Positions 1 to 6,594 of a stretch of 20,553 nucleotides of DNA are shown in pieces. Position 1 is the stretch's first letter. Each line of letters begins with the position of its first letter. The position numbers and the translations under genes were made by a program. This DNA is from Thiobacillus denitrificans. Lineage in GTDB: Bacteria > Pseudomonadota > Gammaproteobacteria > Burkholderiales > Thiobacillaceae. The notes below the pieces were generated by a model. The model worked only from the letters and a program-made list of their open reading frames with translations. It made no database searches and had not been told where the DNA came from. The DNA is taken from NCBI GenBank assembly GCA_002343685.1, contig DDRS01000013.1:1-20553 (forward strand), read 5' to 3'.

Positions 1-26
1 GTCAGTAGTTAAGCAGAGGTTTCGAT

Positions 27-848
27 ATGAATGCCAAACGTTTGAGAAAAGCATTATTAAATCGATCAAAACTACGTGCTGTCATTGCCATTTTCGTGTT
101 TCTCGTATTGTGGGAGATCGGTTCTCGATCCAAGGACTGGTTCGGCTTTGCCGTGCCATGGATTGGCCATGTCCCCGCGCCGACCGCAGTTCTGGTTGCT
201 TGGTATAGCTTGCTAGGCGACCCAGGCTACTGGCAAAGCTGGTATATGAGCACGCTCCGTGTGCTGGCGGGGTTCTTTGCTGCCATGGTGGTCGGAATTC
301 CTCTCGGCCTATTCATGGCAGTGAACAAGACATTCAACGGTCTGGTGTTTCCCTCTTTTGAAATATTGCGACCGATCCCGCCGTTGGCCTGGGTTCCTGC
401 ATCGATCATTTTCTGGCCAACCCAGGAATTGTCCATTGCATTCGTTACTTTTCTCGGGGCCTTTTTCACGATCGTGATAAACGTCCTGGGAGGTGCGAGA
501 TCCATTGATCCCCGCTATTTCCAGTCCGCGCAGTCAATGGGCTCTTCGCAATGGGATATCTTCCGGCGGGTCGTCCTTCCGGCAACGCTTCCTTCGATTG
601 TCGTGGGGTCTGCTGTAGGCATGGGGATCACCTGGGAAGTCGTGGTCGCTGCCGAAATGATTTCGGGCGGTGGTGGGTCAGGTGGTTCGGGTGGTGGATT
701 GGGCTTTTTTATCTGGAATTCATATGTCGGTGGGTCATACGAACAGATCGTTGTCGGCATGATCAGTATCGGCATCGCTGGATTCATCTCCAGCGAACTT
801 TTACGAAAACTCGGTAGTTACTTAACCCCATGGTTGAGAAAACGGTAA
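27..848 (+). CDS. ABC transporter permease, NitT/TauT (SsuC/TauC) type
   Basis: This is the inner-membrane permease of an ABC importer of the nitrate/sulfonate/taurine class. It has 273 residues, normal for the family. A short basic N-terminus is followed by several hydrophobic segments (about 19-33, 80-98, 136-153, 190-208 and 240-256). An EAA-type loop that docks the ATPase spans about 168-191, with the I-x-x-x-V-LP pattern around 'RRVVLPATLPS'. The ATG at 27 has an AGAGG ribosome site about eight bases upstream. The ATPase gene follows after about 12 bases, so the two form an operon; the substrate-binding protein is probably left of the window. A glycine/serine tract at residues 214-226, between the EAA loop and the last membrane segments, is unusual. 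The substrate cannot be deduced; sulfonates, nitrate analogues or aromatic acids are all possible for this class. Confidence 0.9.
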   Translation: MNAKRLRKALLNRSKLRAVIAIFVFLVLWEIGSRSKDWFGFAVPWIGHVPAPTAVLVAWYSLLGDPGYWQSWYMSTLRVLAGFFAAMVVGIPLGLFMAVNKTFNGLVFPSFEILRPIPPLAWVPASIIFWPTQELSIAFVTFLGAFFTIVINVLGGARSIDPRYFQSAQSMGSSQWDIFRRVVLPATLPSIVVGSAVGMGITWEVVVAAEMISGGGGSGGSGGGLGFFIWNSYVGGSYEQIVVGMISIGIAGFISSELLRKLGSYLTPWLRKR

Positions 849-860
849 AGGATGATTCGT

Positions 861-1775
861 ATGGACGGCATTACTCAAAATCTATCGACTGTTTCGTCGA
901 CCAGTGTAAAACCGAAGGTCAAGGCCGCTGAAATCAAGGTCACGAATATCAGCAAATCGTACGGCGCAGGTCTCTTCACCAAAGAAGTAATCAAGGATTG
1001 TTCGTTCACCATCGAACGCAACAAGCTTACTGTGATGATTGGTCCTTCAGGTTGCGGTAAGAGCACGTTGATACGACTTCTTGCCGGCTTCGAAAAATCT
1101 TCGTCCGGCAGTATCGAAATTGACGGGAAACGAATAACCGGCCCGGGGCGGGATCGTCTGGTTGTTTTCCAGGAATCAGCACTATTTCCCTGGATGACCA
1201 CCTACGACAACATCATGTATGGGCCCAAGGCACGCGGCGAAGATACCCGGCAGAATCGCGATCAGGCTGAATATCTGCTTGAAAAGGTTGGACTGTCGGC
1301 TTTCAGAGAGAAATATCCTCCACAGCTCTCCGGTGGCATGCAGCGCCGGGCTGAACTGGCCCGTGCGATGATCAATAACCCCGATGTCATGATCCTTGAT
1401 GAACCGTTTCGGGGCTTGGATTGCATGTCCAAGGAATTGATGTGGGAGTACTACTCCGGGCTTTATGAAGAGTCGCATAGAACGAACTTCTTCGTTACCA
1501 CGGACATCGATGAAGCGATCTTCCTGGCTGACCGCCTCCTGATCATGTCAAACATTCCTGGACAGGTTCGTGCAACCATCGAAGTCGATTTGCCGCGCCC
1601 GAGAAGACTTGCTTTCGTTTTTGATAACGAACGGGCCGTTGCCATAAAAATGGAAGCGTTATCCATCCTCCACAAGGAGGCAATGAAATCGTTCAGTGGC
1701 GGAAGCAAGGCGGCGGCAGATTTTGTCGAAGCTTACTCAAAACGCTCCGGCGGCAATGGGGCATCCGGACAATAA
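861..1775 (+). CDS. ABC transporter ATPase, NitT/TauT (SsuB/TauB) type, atypical H-loop
   Basis: This is the ATP-binding subunit partnering the upstream permease, 304 residues from the chosen start. Visible motifs are Walker A GPSGCGKST (61-69), the Q-loop glutamine in VVFQES (Q104), signature LSGGM (156-160) and Walker B VMILDE (176-181). The H-loop, normally T-H-D in this family, reads T-T-D (T214 in place of the switch histidine). The D-loop region reads DEPFRGLD where DEPFGALD is usual. About 22 residues precede the nucleotide-binding domain. I prefer ATG 861 over ATG 852: AAAGGA at 847-852 is correctly spaced for 861 and directly abuts 852. The C-terminal extension after about residue 250 is common for this subfamily. 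Confidence 0.9.
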   Translation: MDGITQNLSTVSSTSVKPKVKAAEIKVTNISKSYGAGLFTKEVIKDCSFTIERNKLTVMIGPSGCGKSTLIRLLAGFEKSSSGSIEIDGKRITGPGRDRLVVFQESALFPWMTTYDNIMYGPKARGEDTRQNRDQAEYLLEKVGLSAFREKYPPQLSGGMQRRAELARAMINNPDVMILDEPFRGLDCMSKELMWEYYSGLYEESHRTNFFVTTDIDEAIFLADRLLIMSNIPGQVRATIEVDLPRPRRLAFVFDNERAVAIKMEALSILHKEAMKSFSGGSKAAADFVEAYSKRSGGNGASGQ

Positions 1776-1817
1776 ATCAATACAGCACCACATAAACGCC
1801 ATAGTTAATTGTTTTTC

Positions 1818-1861
1818 TGGATAACGGGTGGGTTATCCACACTATAAATTCACCCGTTTTT
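1818..1861 (+). terminator. Terminator-like hairpin with an overlapping alternative hairpin
   Basis: AACGGGTG (1823-1830) pairs with CACCCGTT (1851-1858), and the stem runs directly into five T residues (1857-1861), as in an intrinsic terminator after the ABC operon. A second hairpin uses part of the same left arm: TGGATAAC (1818-1825), loop GGGTGG, GTTATCCA (1832-1839). The two cannot form together. The layout resembles an attenuator, but this may be chance. No reading frame is evident in the remaining sequence between 1776 and 2016. Confidence 0.6.
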
Positions 1862-2016
1862 GTTCGAGTTTGCTTCATGTTTTATTCGTAGAGATTTATT
1901 GGAATTGTTTGCGCTAGGAAAATAAGCAATTGTTGAAGACAAAACGCAAAATTTCGCATGTTGTCCTGGGTGTGTATTTGAATGCTGGTCGGAGCTTTTA
2001 ATTTTTGGAGATGAAA

Positions 2017-2871
2017 ATGGGAAAAAAAGTAATTGATATGCGCAGTAGGCCTTCATTTTTGCATGATTTTTATGGGGCAACGCCGGGTACCAATGAGTAT
2101 GAGGTGGTCAAATGGTTGAATAGGCGTGTGGGCTCAAAAGACGATGAACACTTTACCCGCTCAAAAGACGTCGAGGGATTTGTAGAAGAAATCAGGGAAG
2201 TGGGCATCACTGCGTCTGTGGTGGTGGGCCGGGATATACCCGGAATCCGGCATACAAATGATGAAATCAGTGGAATAACGAAAGGGCATAAAGAGCTGGT
2301 TGGCATGGGCTCTGTCGATCCCTTGGCATTGGGCGTCAAAGGGTCGATTGCCGAAGTGGAGCGGGCCATTAAAAAACTCGGCCTGAAAGGTATCAATCTC
2401 GAGCCTGGATTTGGCAGTGCCCCTATGAAGGCCGACAATCCATTGTTATATCCGATCTACGATGCCTGCGATCAATTGGGCGTTCCTGTTTGCCTCATGT
2501 CGGGACCGACATCTCCCAGTCTCGAACTGACCGACCCTGCTCCTGTGGGGCGGATTGCGAAGGCGTTTCCTAATCTGTCGATTATTTGTTATCACGGGTT
2601 CTATCCCTATGTGAACGAAATAATCGGGGTCGCCTTCCGTTGGGAAAATGTTTTCCTTGTGCCGGATATGTATATATTCCTGCCGGGCGGGAGTCTCTAT
2701 GTCGAAGCTGCCAACGGTTTCATGAAAGACCAGCTCTTGTTTGGCAGCTCTTACCCCTTCCGGGCGATGGGGCAGTCAGTTGATGATTATAGAAACCTTG
2801 GATTCAAAGAGGATGTTATCGACCAGGTCATGTATAAAAATGCCAAACGGGTACTTAAATTAAAAATCTAG
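2017..2871 (+). CDS. Amidohydrolase-2 family (TIM-barrel) protein lacking canonical metal ligands
   Basis: This 284-residue protein has the overall pattern of PF04909 amidohydrolases: an N-terminal strand 'VIDMRSRP', a central 'KGINLEPGFGS', 'SIICYHGFYPY' and a late 'LLFGSSYPFR'. Canonical members carry HxH in the first strand and an Asp in the late FGxDYP motif. Here these are R9-S-R11 and S245, so the usual divalent metal centre cannot be built as known; one histidine in 'CYHG' remains. It may be a metal-free hydrolase or decarboxylase variant, or a binding protein. The start is ATG 2017, six bases after TTGGAG (2005-2010); ATG 2011 is too close to that site. It follows the ABC operon by about 240 bases and is followed by a GNAT gene after 10 bases. 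The substrate is unknown. Confidence 0.8.
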   Translation: MGKKVIDMRSRPSFLHDFYGATPGTNEYEVVKWLNRRVGSKDDEHFTRSKDVEGFVEEIREVGITASVVVGRDIPGIRHTNDEISGITKGHKELVGMGSVDPLALGVKGSIAEVERAIKKLGLKGINLEPGFGSAPMKADNPLLYPIYDACDQLGVPVCLMSGPTSPSLELTDPAPVGRIAKAFPNLSIICYHGFYPYVNEIIGVAFRWENVFLVPDMYIFLPGGSLYVEAANGFMKDQLLFGSSYPFRAMGQSVDDYRNLGFKEDVIDQVMYKNAKRVLKLKI

Positions 2872-2881
2872 ATAAATCGAA

Positions 2882-3331
2882 ATGAACGTTGTGATTAGAG
2901 AGGCGGAATTGTCTGACCTTTCTCGGTTGGTCGAGCTTTATAAATTGCTTGATTTCTATCCCGAGGAAGAACAGCCATTCGGCAAGCTTCAACAACAGTT
3001 TATGCGCCATAAGGAATATCCCGACTATCGCGTTTTTGTCGCTGAAGCGGACAATGCGATAGTCGGTACTTTTGCGTTAATCGTGATTGAAAGTGCTGCT
3101 CATGGCGGAAAACCTTTTGGGATTGTCGAGGATGTTGTCGTTTCGAATAAGTGGCAAGGGAAGGGAATCGGTAAAAAGATGATGTTGCTTGCAATGCAAC
3201 ACTGTCAGAAACGAGGATGTTACAAGCTAGCGCTGTCGAGCCATTTGCAGCGGGGCGAGGCACATAAATTCTACGAGTCGCTCGGCTTTGAAAAACATGG
3301 TTTCAGTTTTCAAATAGCCTGGGCTACCTGA
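2882..3331 (+). CDS. GNAT-family N-acetyltransferase
   Basis: This small cytoplasmic acyl-CoA-dependent acetyltransferase has 149 residues, a standard single-domain GNAT length. The N-terminal strand 'VVIREAELSDLSRL' is typical. The acetyl-CoA pyrophosphate-binding motif A is seen as 'VEDVVVSNKWQGKGIGKKM', with the Q-x-x-G-x-G core, and motif B ends in 'HKFYESLGFEKHG'. It starts 10 bases after the amidohydrolase stop and is probably cotranscribed with it. The acceptor substrate (amine, antibiotic or protein) cannot be inferred from the sequence. Confidence 0.88.
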   Translation: MNVVIREAELSDLSRLVELYKLLDFYPEEEQPFGKLQQQFMRHKEYPDYRVFVAEADNAIVGTFALIVIESAAHGGKPFGIVEDVVVSNKWQGKGIGKKMMLLAMQHCQKRGCYKLALSSHLQRGEAHKFYESLGFEKHGFSFQIAWAT

Positions 3332-3366
3332 TTAGATGATTGCAGAGGGCAGAGGGTTAATCAATC

Positions 3367-3398
3367 GGTTCCGCAGGGGTTTCTGCGACCCATTTTTT
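3367..3398 (+). terminator. Possible intrinsic terminator after the GNAT gene
   Basis: CGCAG (3372-3376) pairs with CTGCG (3383-3387) across a six-base loop. GGT (3367-3369) and ACC (3388-3390) can extend the stem around a two-base bulge. A run of six T residues follows at 3393-3398. The stem is short, and the next gene starts only 27 bases later, so it may be leaky or not a terminator. Confidence 0.35.
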
Positions 3399-3424
3399 GT
3401 TCTTGATGCGATATTGCCGTATCC

Positions 3425-4177
3425 ATGACAATTGCCTGGCTGATTGCGATTTCTCTTGTCGTTGGCATGCTCATCGGTGCGGTAGGTATAGGCGGAATCC
3501 TTCTCATTCCGGCACTCAACATTCTTGGAGGATTGACCATCCAAGAAGCCATGGCAACTGCATTGGCCACTTTTATTTTTACAGGTGTTATTGGGACCTT
3601 TTCATTTCAACGTCGTGGAAGTATCGACTGGGGCATTACTGTTCCGCTGTGCATTGGAGCAGCAATCTTTGGATTTTTCGGCGCCTGGGCAAATGCAAAA
3701 ATCAATGCACACGGACTCGCCTTGATCCTGTCTTCGATTATTGTTTTCGCGGGTATTTACACTTTCTATACTAAAAACAAAACGAAATCGGTGATATTCG
3801 AGAATCGCCCGGGGTTTCAGCAGGTATTGTTGATTGGCGTAGGCGCAGTCGTGGGTTTTGGCTCGGGCCTTACGGGGGTCGGCGGGCCTGCCTTGTCTGT
3901 TCCCATGATGATTTTGCTGGGATTTCCTCCCCTGAGCACAATTGGCGCCAGCCAGGTGATTCAGATTCTGGCCGCCATCTCGGGGACAGCCGGGAATCTG
4001 CAATATGGGTCGTTTGACTACAAACTCCTGGTCATTTGTACGCTTTTTGAAGTCATAGGTGTCGTAGCCGGCGTACGGATCGTGCATGCAATGAATGCGC
4101 ATGTTTTGCGAAGTTGCGTAGGAGTACTGTGCATTCTTGTTGGTGCGGGGCTCATGATTCGGGCATTGGAGTTTTGA
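3425..4177 (+). CDS. TauE/SafE family sulfite/anion permease
   Basis: This is a polytopic inner-membrane protein of the TauE/SafE (DUF81) family, whose characterised members export sulfite, sulfoacetate or related organosulfur anions. It has 250 residues, the usual length. Two inverted family repeats are visible, each with a glycine-rich helix start: 'GMLIGAVGIGGILLIPAL' near the N-terminus and 'GSGLTGVGGPALSVPMM' in the second half, separated by a polar loop ('TKNKTKSVIFENRP'). At least seven hydrophobic stretches are evident. ATG 3425 has no strong ribosome site upstream; no better start is seen. Neighbours do not define the substrate. A sulfite role would fit a TauT-like importer upstream, but the family is broad. 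Confidence 0.85.
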   Translation: MTIAWLIAISLVVGMLIGAVGIGGILLIPALNILGGLTIQEAMATALATFIFTGVIGTFSFQRRGSIDWGITVPLCIGAAIFGFFGAWANAKINAHGLALILSSIIVFAGIYTFYTKNKTKSVIFENRPGFQQVLLIGVGAVVGFGSGLTGVGGPALSVPMMILLGFPPLSTIGASQVIQILAAISGTAGNLQYGSFDYKLLVICTLFEVIGVVAGVRIVHAMNAHVLRSCVGVLCILVGAGLMIRALEF

Positions 4178-4381
4178 TAGCCTATCGGGGGTCATATGCG
4201 GGGAGCCCTGCCTACAGGGCGCATGGTGTCCTGGGAGTTGTTCACCACAGTGGGAATACGGTTATGCATGACTCGGTTAATCTAGAAACGAGCTGAAGCC
4301 GAAGTCGCCCGAAGGCTGAACCCCTAAACCGGTTCGAAGCTACTACAAAGCGCCCGGATGATTCATTGTGAATCGTGACGG

Positions 4382-4398
4382 TGTGACAATTTGTGTCG
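4382..4398. promoter_or_regulatory. Candidate upstream activator site 1 for the fds promoter
   Basis: The 17-base dyad has left arm TGTGACA, centre ATT and right arm TGTGTCG, with core ACA-N3-TGT. The core spacing matches the dyad at 12679-12695 between the sco1 and activator genes. It lies about 150 bases upstream of the -24 element, a normal distance for a sigma-54 enhancer. Assignment to the activator at 12844 is inference. Confidence 0.4.
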
Positions 4399-4427
4399 AC
4401 TCCAGACCACTTTTCTGCTTGATCAGA

Positions 4428-4444
4428 CATGACATTCTGTCCCG
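4428..4444. promoter_or_regulatory. Candidate upstream activator site 2 for the fds promoter
   Basis: The left arm is CATGACA, the centre TTC and the right arm TGTCCCG. The right arm matches the TGTACCG arm of the 12679-12695 dyad at six of seven positions, with the same ACA-N3-TGT core. It is centred about 46 bases from site 1 and about 106 bases upstream of the -24 GG. It is a plausible enhancer for the activator encoded at 12844. Confidence 0.45.
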
Positions 4445-4540
4445 GCGCTGGATCTTGCCGGGCCGGGTTCGCGTGCTTTGCGATTGATTCGGCGGTTGTT
4501 TATGAATGATTTTGCAATCGCAGCGGTTTGGAAAACAGAC

Positions 4541-4556
4541 TGGCACGCGAATTGCA
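4541..4556 (+). promoter_or_regulatory. Sigma-54 (-24/-12) promoter of the fds-folK operon
   Basis: TGGCACG (4541-4547), four bases, then TTGCA (4552-4556) matches the RpoN consensus at every defined position, with the obligatory GG and GC 11 bases apart. Transcription would start near 4567, giving a leader of about 43 bases before fdsG. A cognate AAA+ activator is encoded in the window. Confidence 0.88.
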
Positions 4557-4609
4557 GTGAGCTTTCAAACACCCCGCCCCAATGGTTTTCTTGATTGCTC
4601 AGAGGATTT

Positions 4610-5035
4610 ATGTCTAGTACAAATCAAGCCGACTTGTTGCCCGCATTGCACCGGCTGCAGGAAAAATTCGGCTATATCCCCGACCATGCCATTGCCGACC
4701 TGGCAAAAGCCCACAACATGGCACAGGCAGAAGTGGTCGGCGTCATCGGCTTCTATCACGATTTTCGCCGTACGCCGCCCGGCCGTCAGCGTCTTCGGAT
4801 ATGTCGCGCAGAGTCGTGCCAGGCTATGGGAGCGGATGCGCTGGCCATGCACGCCTGCACGCAGCTCGGCGTCGAGTTTGGCGCCACCACGGCCGATGGA
4901 GAAGTGACGCTGGAAGCAGCGTATTGCCTCGGCAACTGTGCCTGTTCGCCGGCGGTGATGCTGGACGACGATTTGCACGGCCGTGTCAGCGTCGAACGCC
5001 TCGACGCCATACTTGCAGAAGGACGGGGGGTATGA
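4610..5035 (+). CDS. fdsG: NAD-dependent formate dehydrogenase, gamma subunit (NuoE-like)
   Basis: This is the [2Fe-2S] thioredoxin-fold subunit of the soluble molybdenum formate dehydrogenase, homologous to NuoE of complex I. It has 141 residues. Cluster ligands fit C65-x4-C70 and C106-x3-C110 ('CRAESC', 'CLGNC'). ATG 4610 is used, with AGAGGA just upstream; an in-frame TTG at 4595 would only add five residues. It is the first gene of the fds operon, about 43 bases after the predicted sigma-54 start site. Its stop overlaps the fdsB start as ATGA. It relays electrons within the cytoplasmic FdsGBA complex. Confidence 0.93.
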   Translation: MSSTNQADLLPALHRLQEKFGYIPDHAIADLAKAHNMAQAEVVGVIGFYHDFRRTPPGRQRLRICRAESCQAMGADALAMHACTQLGVEFGATTADGEVTLEAAYCLGNCACSPAVMLDDDLHGRVSVERLDAILAEGRGV

Positions 5036-6594
5036 CGCAACGGATTTTTGTGCCCCGCGATGCCAGTGCCGTATCGGTTGGCGCGGAGCGTGTGTGCCGA
5101 ACGATCGAGAACGAGGCCCGGAACCGCGGGCTGGAAGTGGAAATCGTGCGCAACGGCTCGCGCGGATTGTATTGGCTGGAACCGCTGATCGAGGTCGAGA
5201 TCGACGGGCAACGCATCGCCTATGGGCCGGTTGCCCCGGAGGACGTGCCTGGCCTGTTCGAGGCCGGATGGCTGCAGGGCGGCGCGCATGCCTTGTGCCA
5301 CGGCCCCAGTGAGGAGATTCCCTATCTGAAGCGCCAAACCCGACTCACCTTTGCCCGCATGGGCGTCACCGATCCTCTGTCGCTGGAGGACTATCGCGCG
5401 CATGGCGGACTCAAGGGATTGGAACGTGCGCTCGACATGAAGGCCGAGGATATCGTGGACGCCGTCGACACGGGCGGCCTGCGCGGTCGCGGCGGCGCAG
5501 GCTTTCCCACGGGAATCAAGTGGCGCACTGTGATGAATGCAGGCGGCGGACAGAAATACATCGTCTGCAATGCCGACGAGGGTGATTCCGGCACATTCTC
5601 GGACCGCATGCTGATGGAGGGCGATCCCTTTTGCCTGATCGAAGGCATGATCATTGCCGGCCTGGCAGTCGGGGCGGATACCGGTTATATCTACCTGCGC
5701 TCGGAATATCCTGATGCCTGGGACGTGCTCGAGGATGCCATCGTCACGGCCACGCGTGAAGGCATACTGGGCGCCAATGTGCTCGGTTCTGGACGACGCT
5801 TCGAACTGAATCTTTTCAAGGGCGCCGGAGCCTACGTGTGTGGCGAGGAAACCTCGTTGCTGGAGAGTATCGAGGGCAAGCGCGGTCTGGTCCGCGCCAA
5901 GCCGCCGCTGCCTGCGCTGCAGGGGCTGTTCGGCCAGCCCACGGTAGTCAACAACGTCATCACGCTGGCCAGCGTGCCCTGGATCCTGGCGCATGGCGGC
6001 GAAGCCTACAAAGCGCACGGTAGCGGTCGTTCGCGCGGCACGCTGCCGTTCCAGCTCGCGGGCAACCTGAAGCGCCCCGGCCTGGTCGAGGTCGCCTTCG
6101 GCATGACCCTACGCGAACTGCTTTACGATTTCGGCGGCGGCTCTGCCAGCGGACGGCCGATCCGCGCTGTGCAGGTAGGTGGACCGCTTGGCGCCTATCT
6201 GCCTGAATCGCGCTTTGACCTGCCCCTCGATTACGAGGCGTTTGCGGCAGTCGGCGCCACGGTGGGCCATGGTGGGATCGTTGCCTTCGACGACAGCGTC
6301 GACATGGCGAAAATGGCCCGCTACGCCATGGAATTCTGCGCCATCGAGTCCTGCGGCAAATGCACGCCGTGCCGCATCGGTTCGGTTCGCGGGGTGGAGT
6401 TGCTGGACAGCATGCTGGCCGCGCGTCCGCAACGCTCCAACGACGACACCCTGTTGCGCGATCTCTGCCAGACTATGCTGGAAGGATCGCTTTGCGCCAT
6501 GGGCGGTATGACGCCGTATCCGGTTCTGTCCGCGCTTGATCACTATCCTGAAGATTTCGGCCTTTCGCCGAAGCAAGAGGAGGCCTCCGCATGA
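5032..6594 (+). CDS. fdsB: NAD-dependent formate dehydrogenase, beta (diaphorase) subunit
   Basis: This 520-residue FMN/NAD+ subunit passes electrons from formate to NAD+. An N-terminal thioredoxin-like part (about 1-110) precedes a NuoF-like part. The NADH/FMN-binding motif GRGGAGFPTG is at 152-161, followed by 'KYIVCNADEGDSGTF' and 'GAGAYVCGEETSLL'. A [4Fe-4S] site is formed by C441-x2-C444-x2-C447 ('ESCGKCTPCRIG') and C488, with the expected 40-residue spacing. The start is ATG 5032, overlapping the fdsG stop; upstream extension of this frame is only the shadow of fdsG. It overlaps fdsA by ATGA, consistent with translational coupling and fixed stoichiometry. Confidence 0.95.
   Translation: MTQRIFVPRDASAVSVGAERVCRTIENEARNRGLEVEIVRNGSRGLYWLEPLIEVEIDGQRIAYGPVAPEDVPGLFEAGWLQGGAHALCHGPSEEIPYLKRQTRLTFARMGVTDPLSLEDYRAHGGLKGLERALDMKAEDIVDAVDTGGLRGRGGAGFPTGIKWRTVMNAGGGQKYIVCNADEGDSGTFSDRMLMEGDPFCLIEGMIIAGLAVGADTGYIYLRSEYPDAWDVLEDAIVTATREGILGANVLGSGRRFELNLFKGAGAYVCGEETSLLESIEGKRGLVRAKPPLPALQGLFGQPTVVNNVITLASVPWILAHGGEAYKAHGSGRSRGTLPFQLAGNLKRPGLVEVAFGMTLRELLYDFGGGSASGRPIRAVQVGGPLGAYLPESRFDLPLDYEAFAAVGATVGHGGIVAFDDSVDMAKMARYAMEFCAIESCGKCTPCRIGSVRGVELLDSMLAARPQRSNDDTLLRDLCQTMLEGSLCAMGGMTPYPVLSALDHYPEDFGLSPKQEEASA

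Larger units (their letters stand above)
4178..4609 (+). other. Noncoding regulatory region upstream of the fds operon
   Basis: No convincing reading frame is seen in these 432 bases. The region holds a stem-loop just after tauE (4196-4224: GCCCTG, loop CCTA, CAGGGC, with ATGC/GCAT flanking), a short perfect inverted repeat GATTCA-TTG-TGAATC (4360-4374), two candidate activator-binding dyads (4382-4398 and 4428-4444) and a -24/-12 promoter (4541-4556). Base composition changes from AT-rich to GC-rich across this stretch. Confidence 0.7.

Noticed and set aside
4801..5031. N-terminal extension of fdsB upstream of ATG 5032
   Set aside because: The extra sequence is the out-of-frame shadow of fdsG; ATG 5032 has the ATGA overlap and matches the normal FdsB length.
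4786..6018. 410-codon minus-strand frame opposite fdsG-fdsB
   Set aside because: Crosses the junction of two real overlapping genes and has no recognisable motif.
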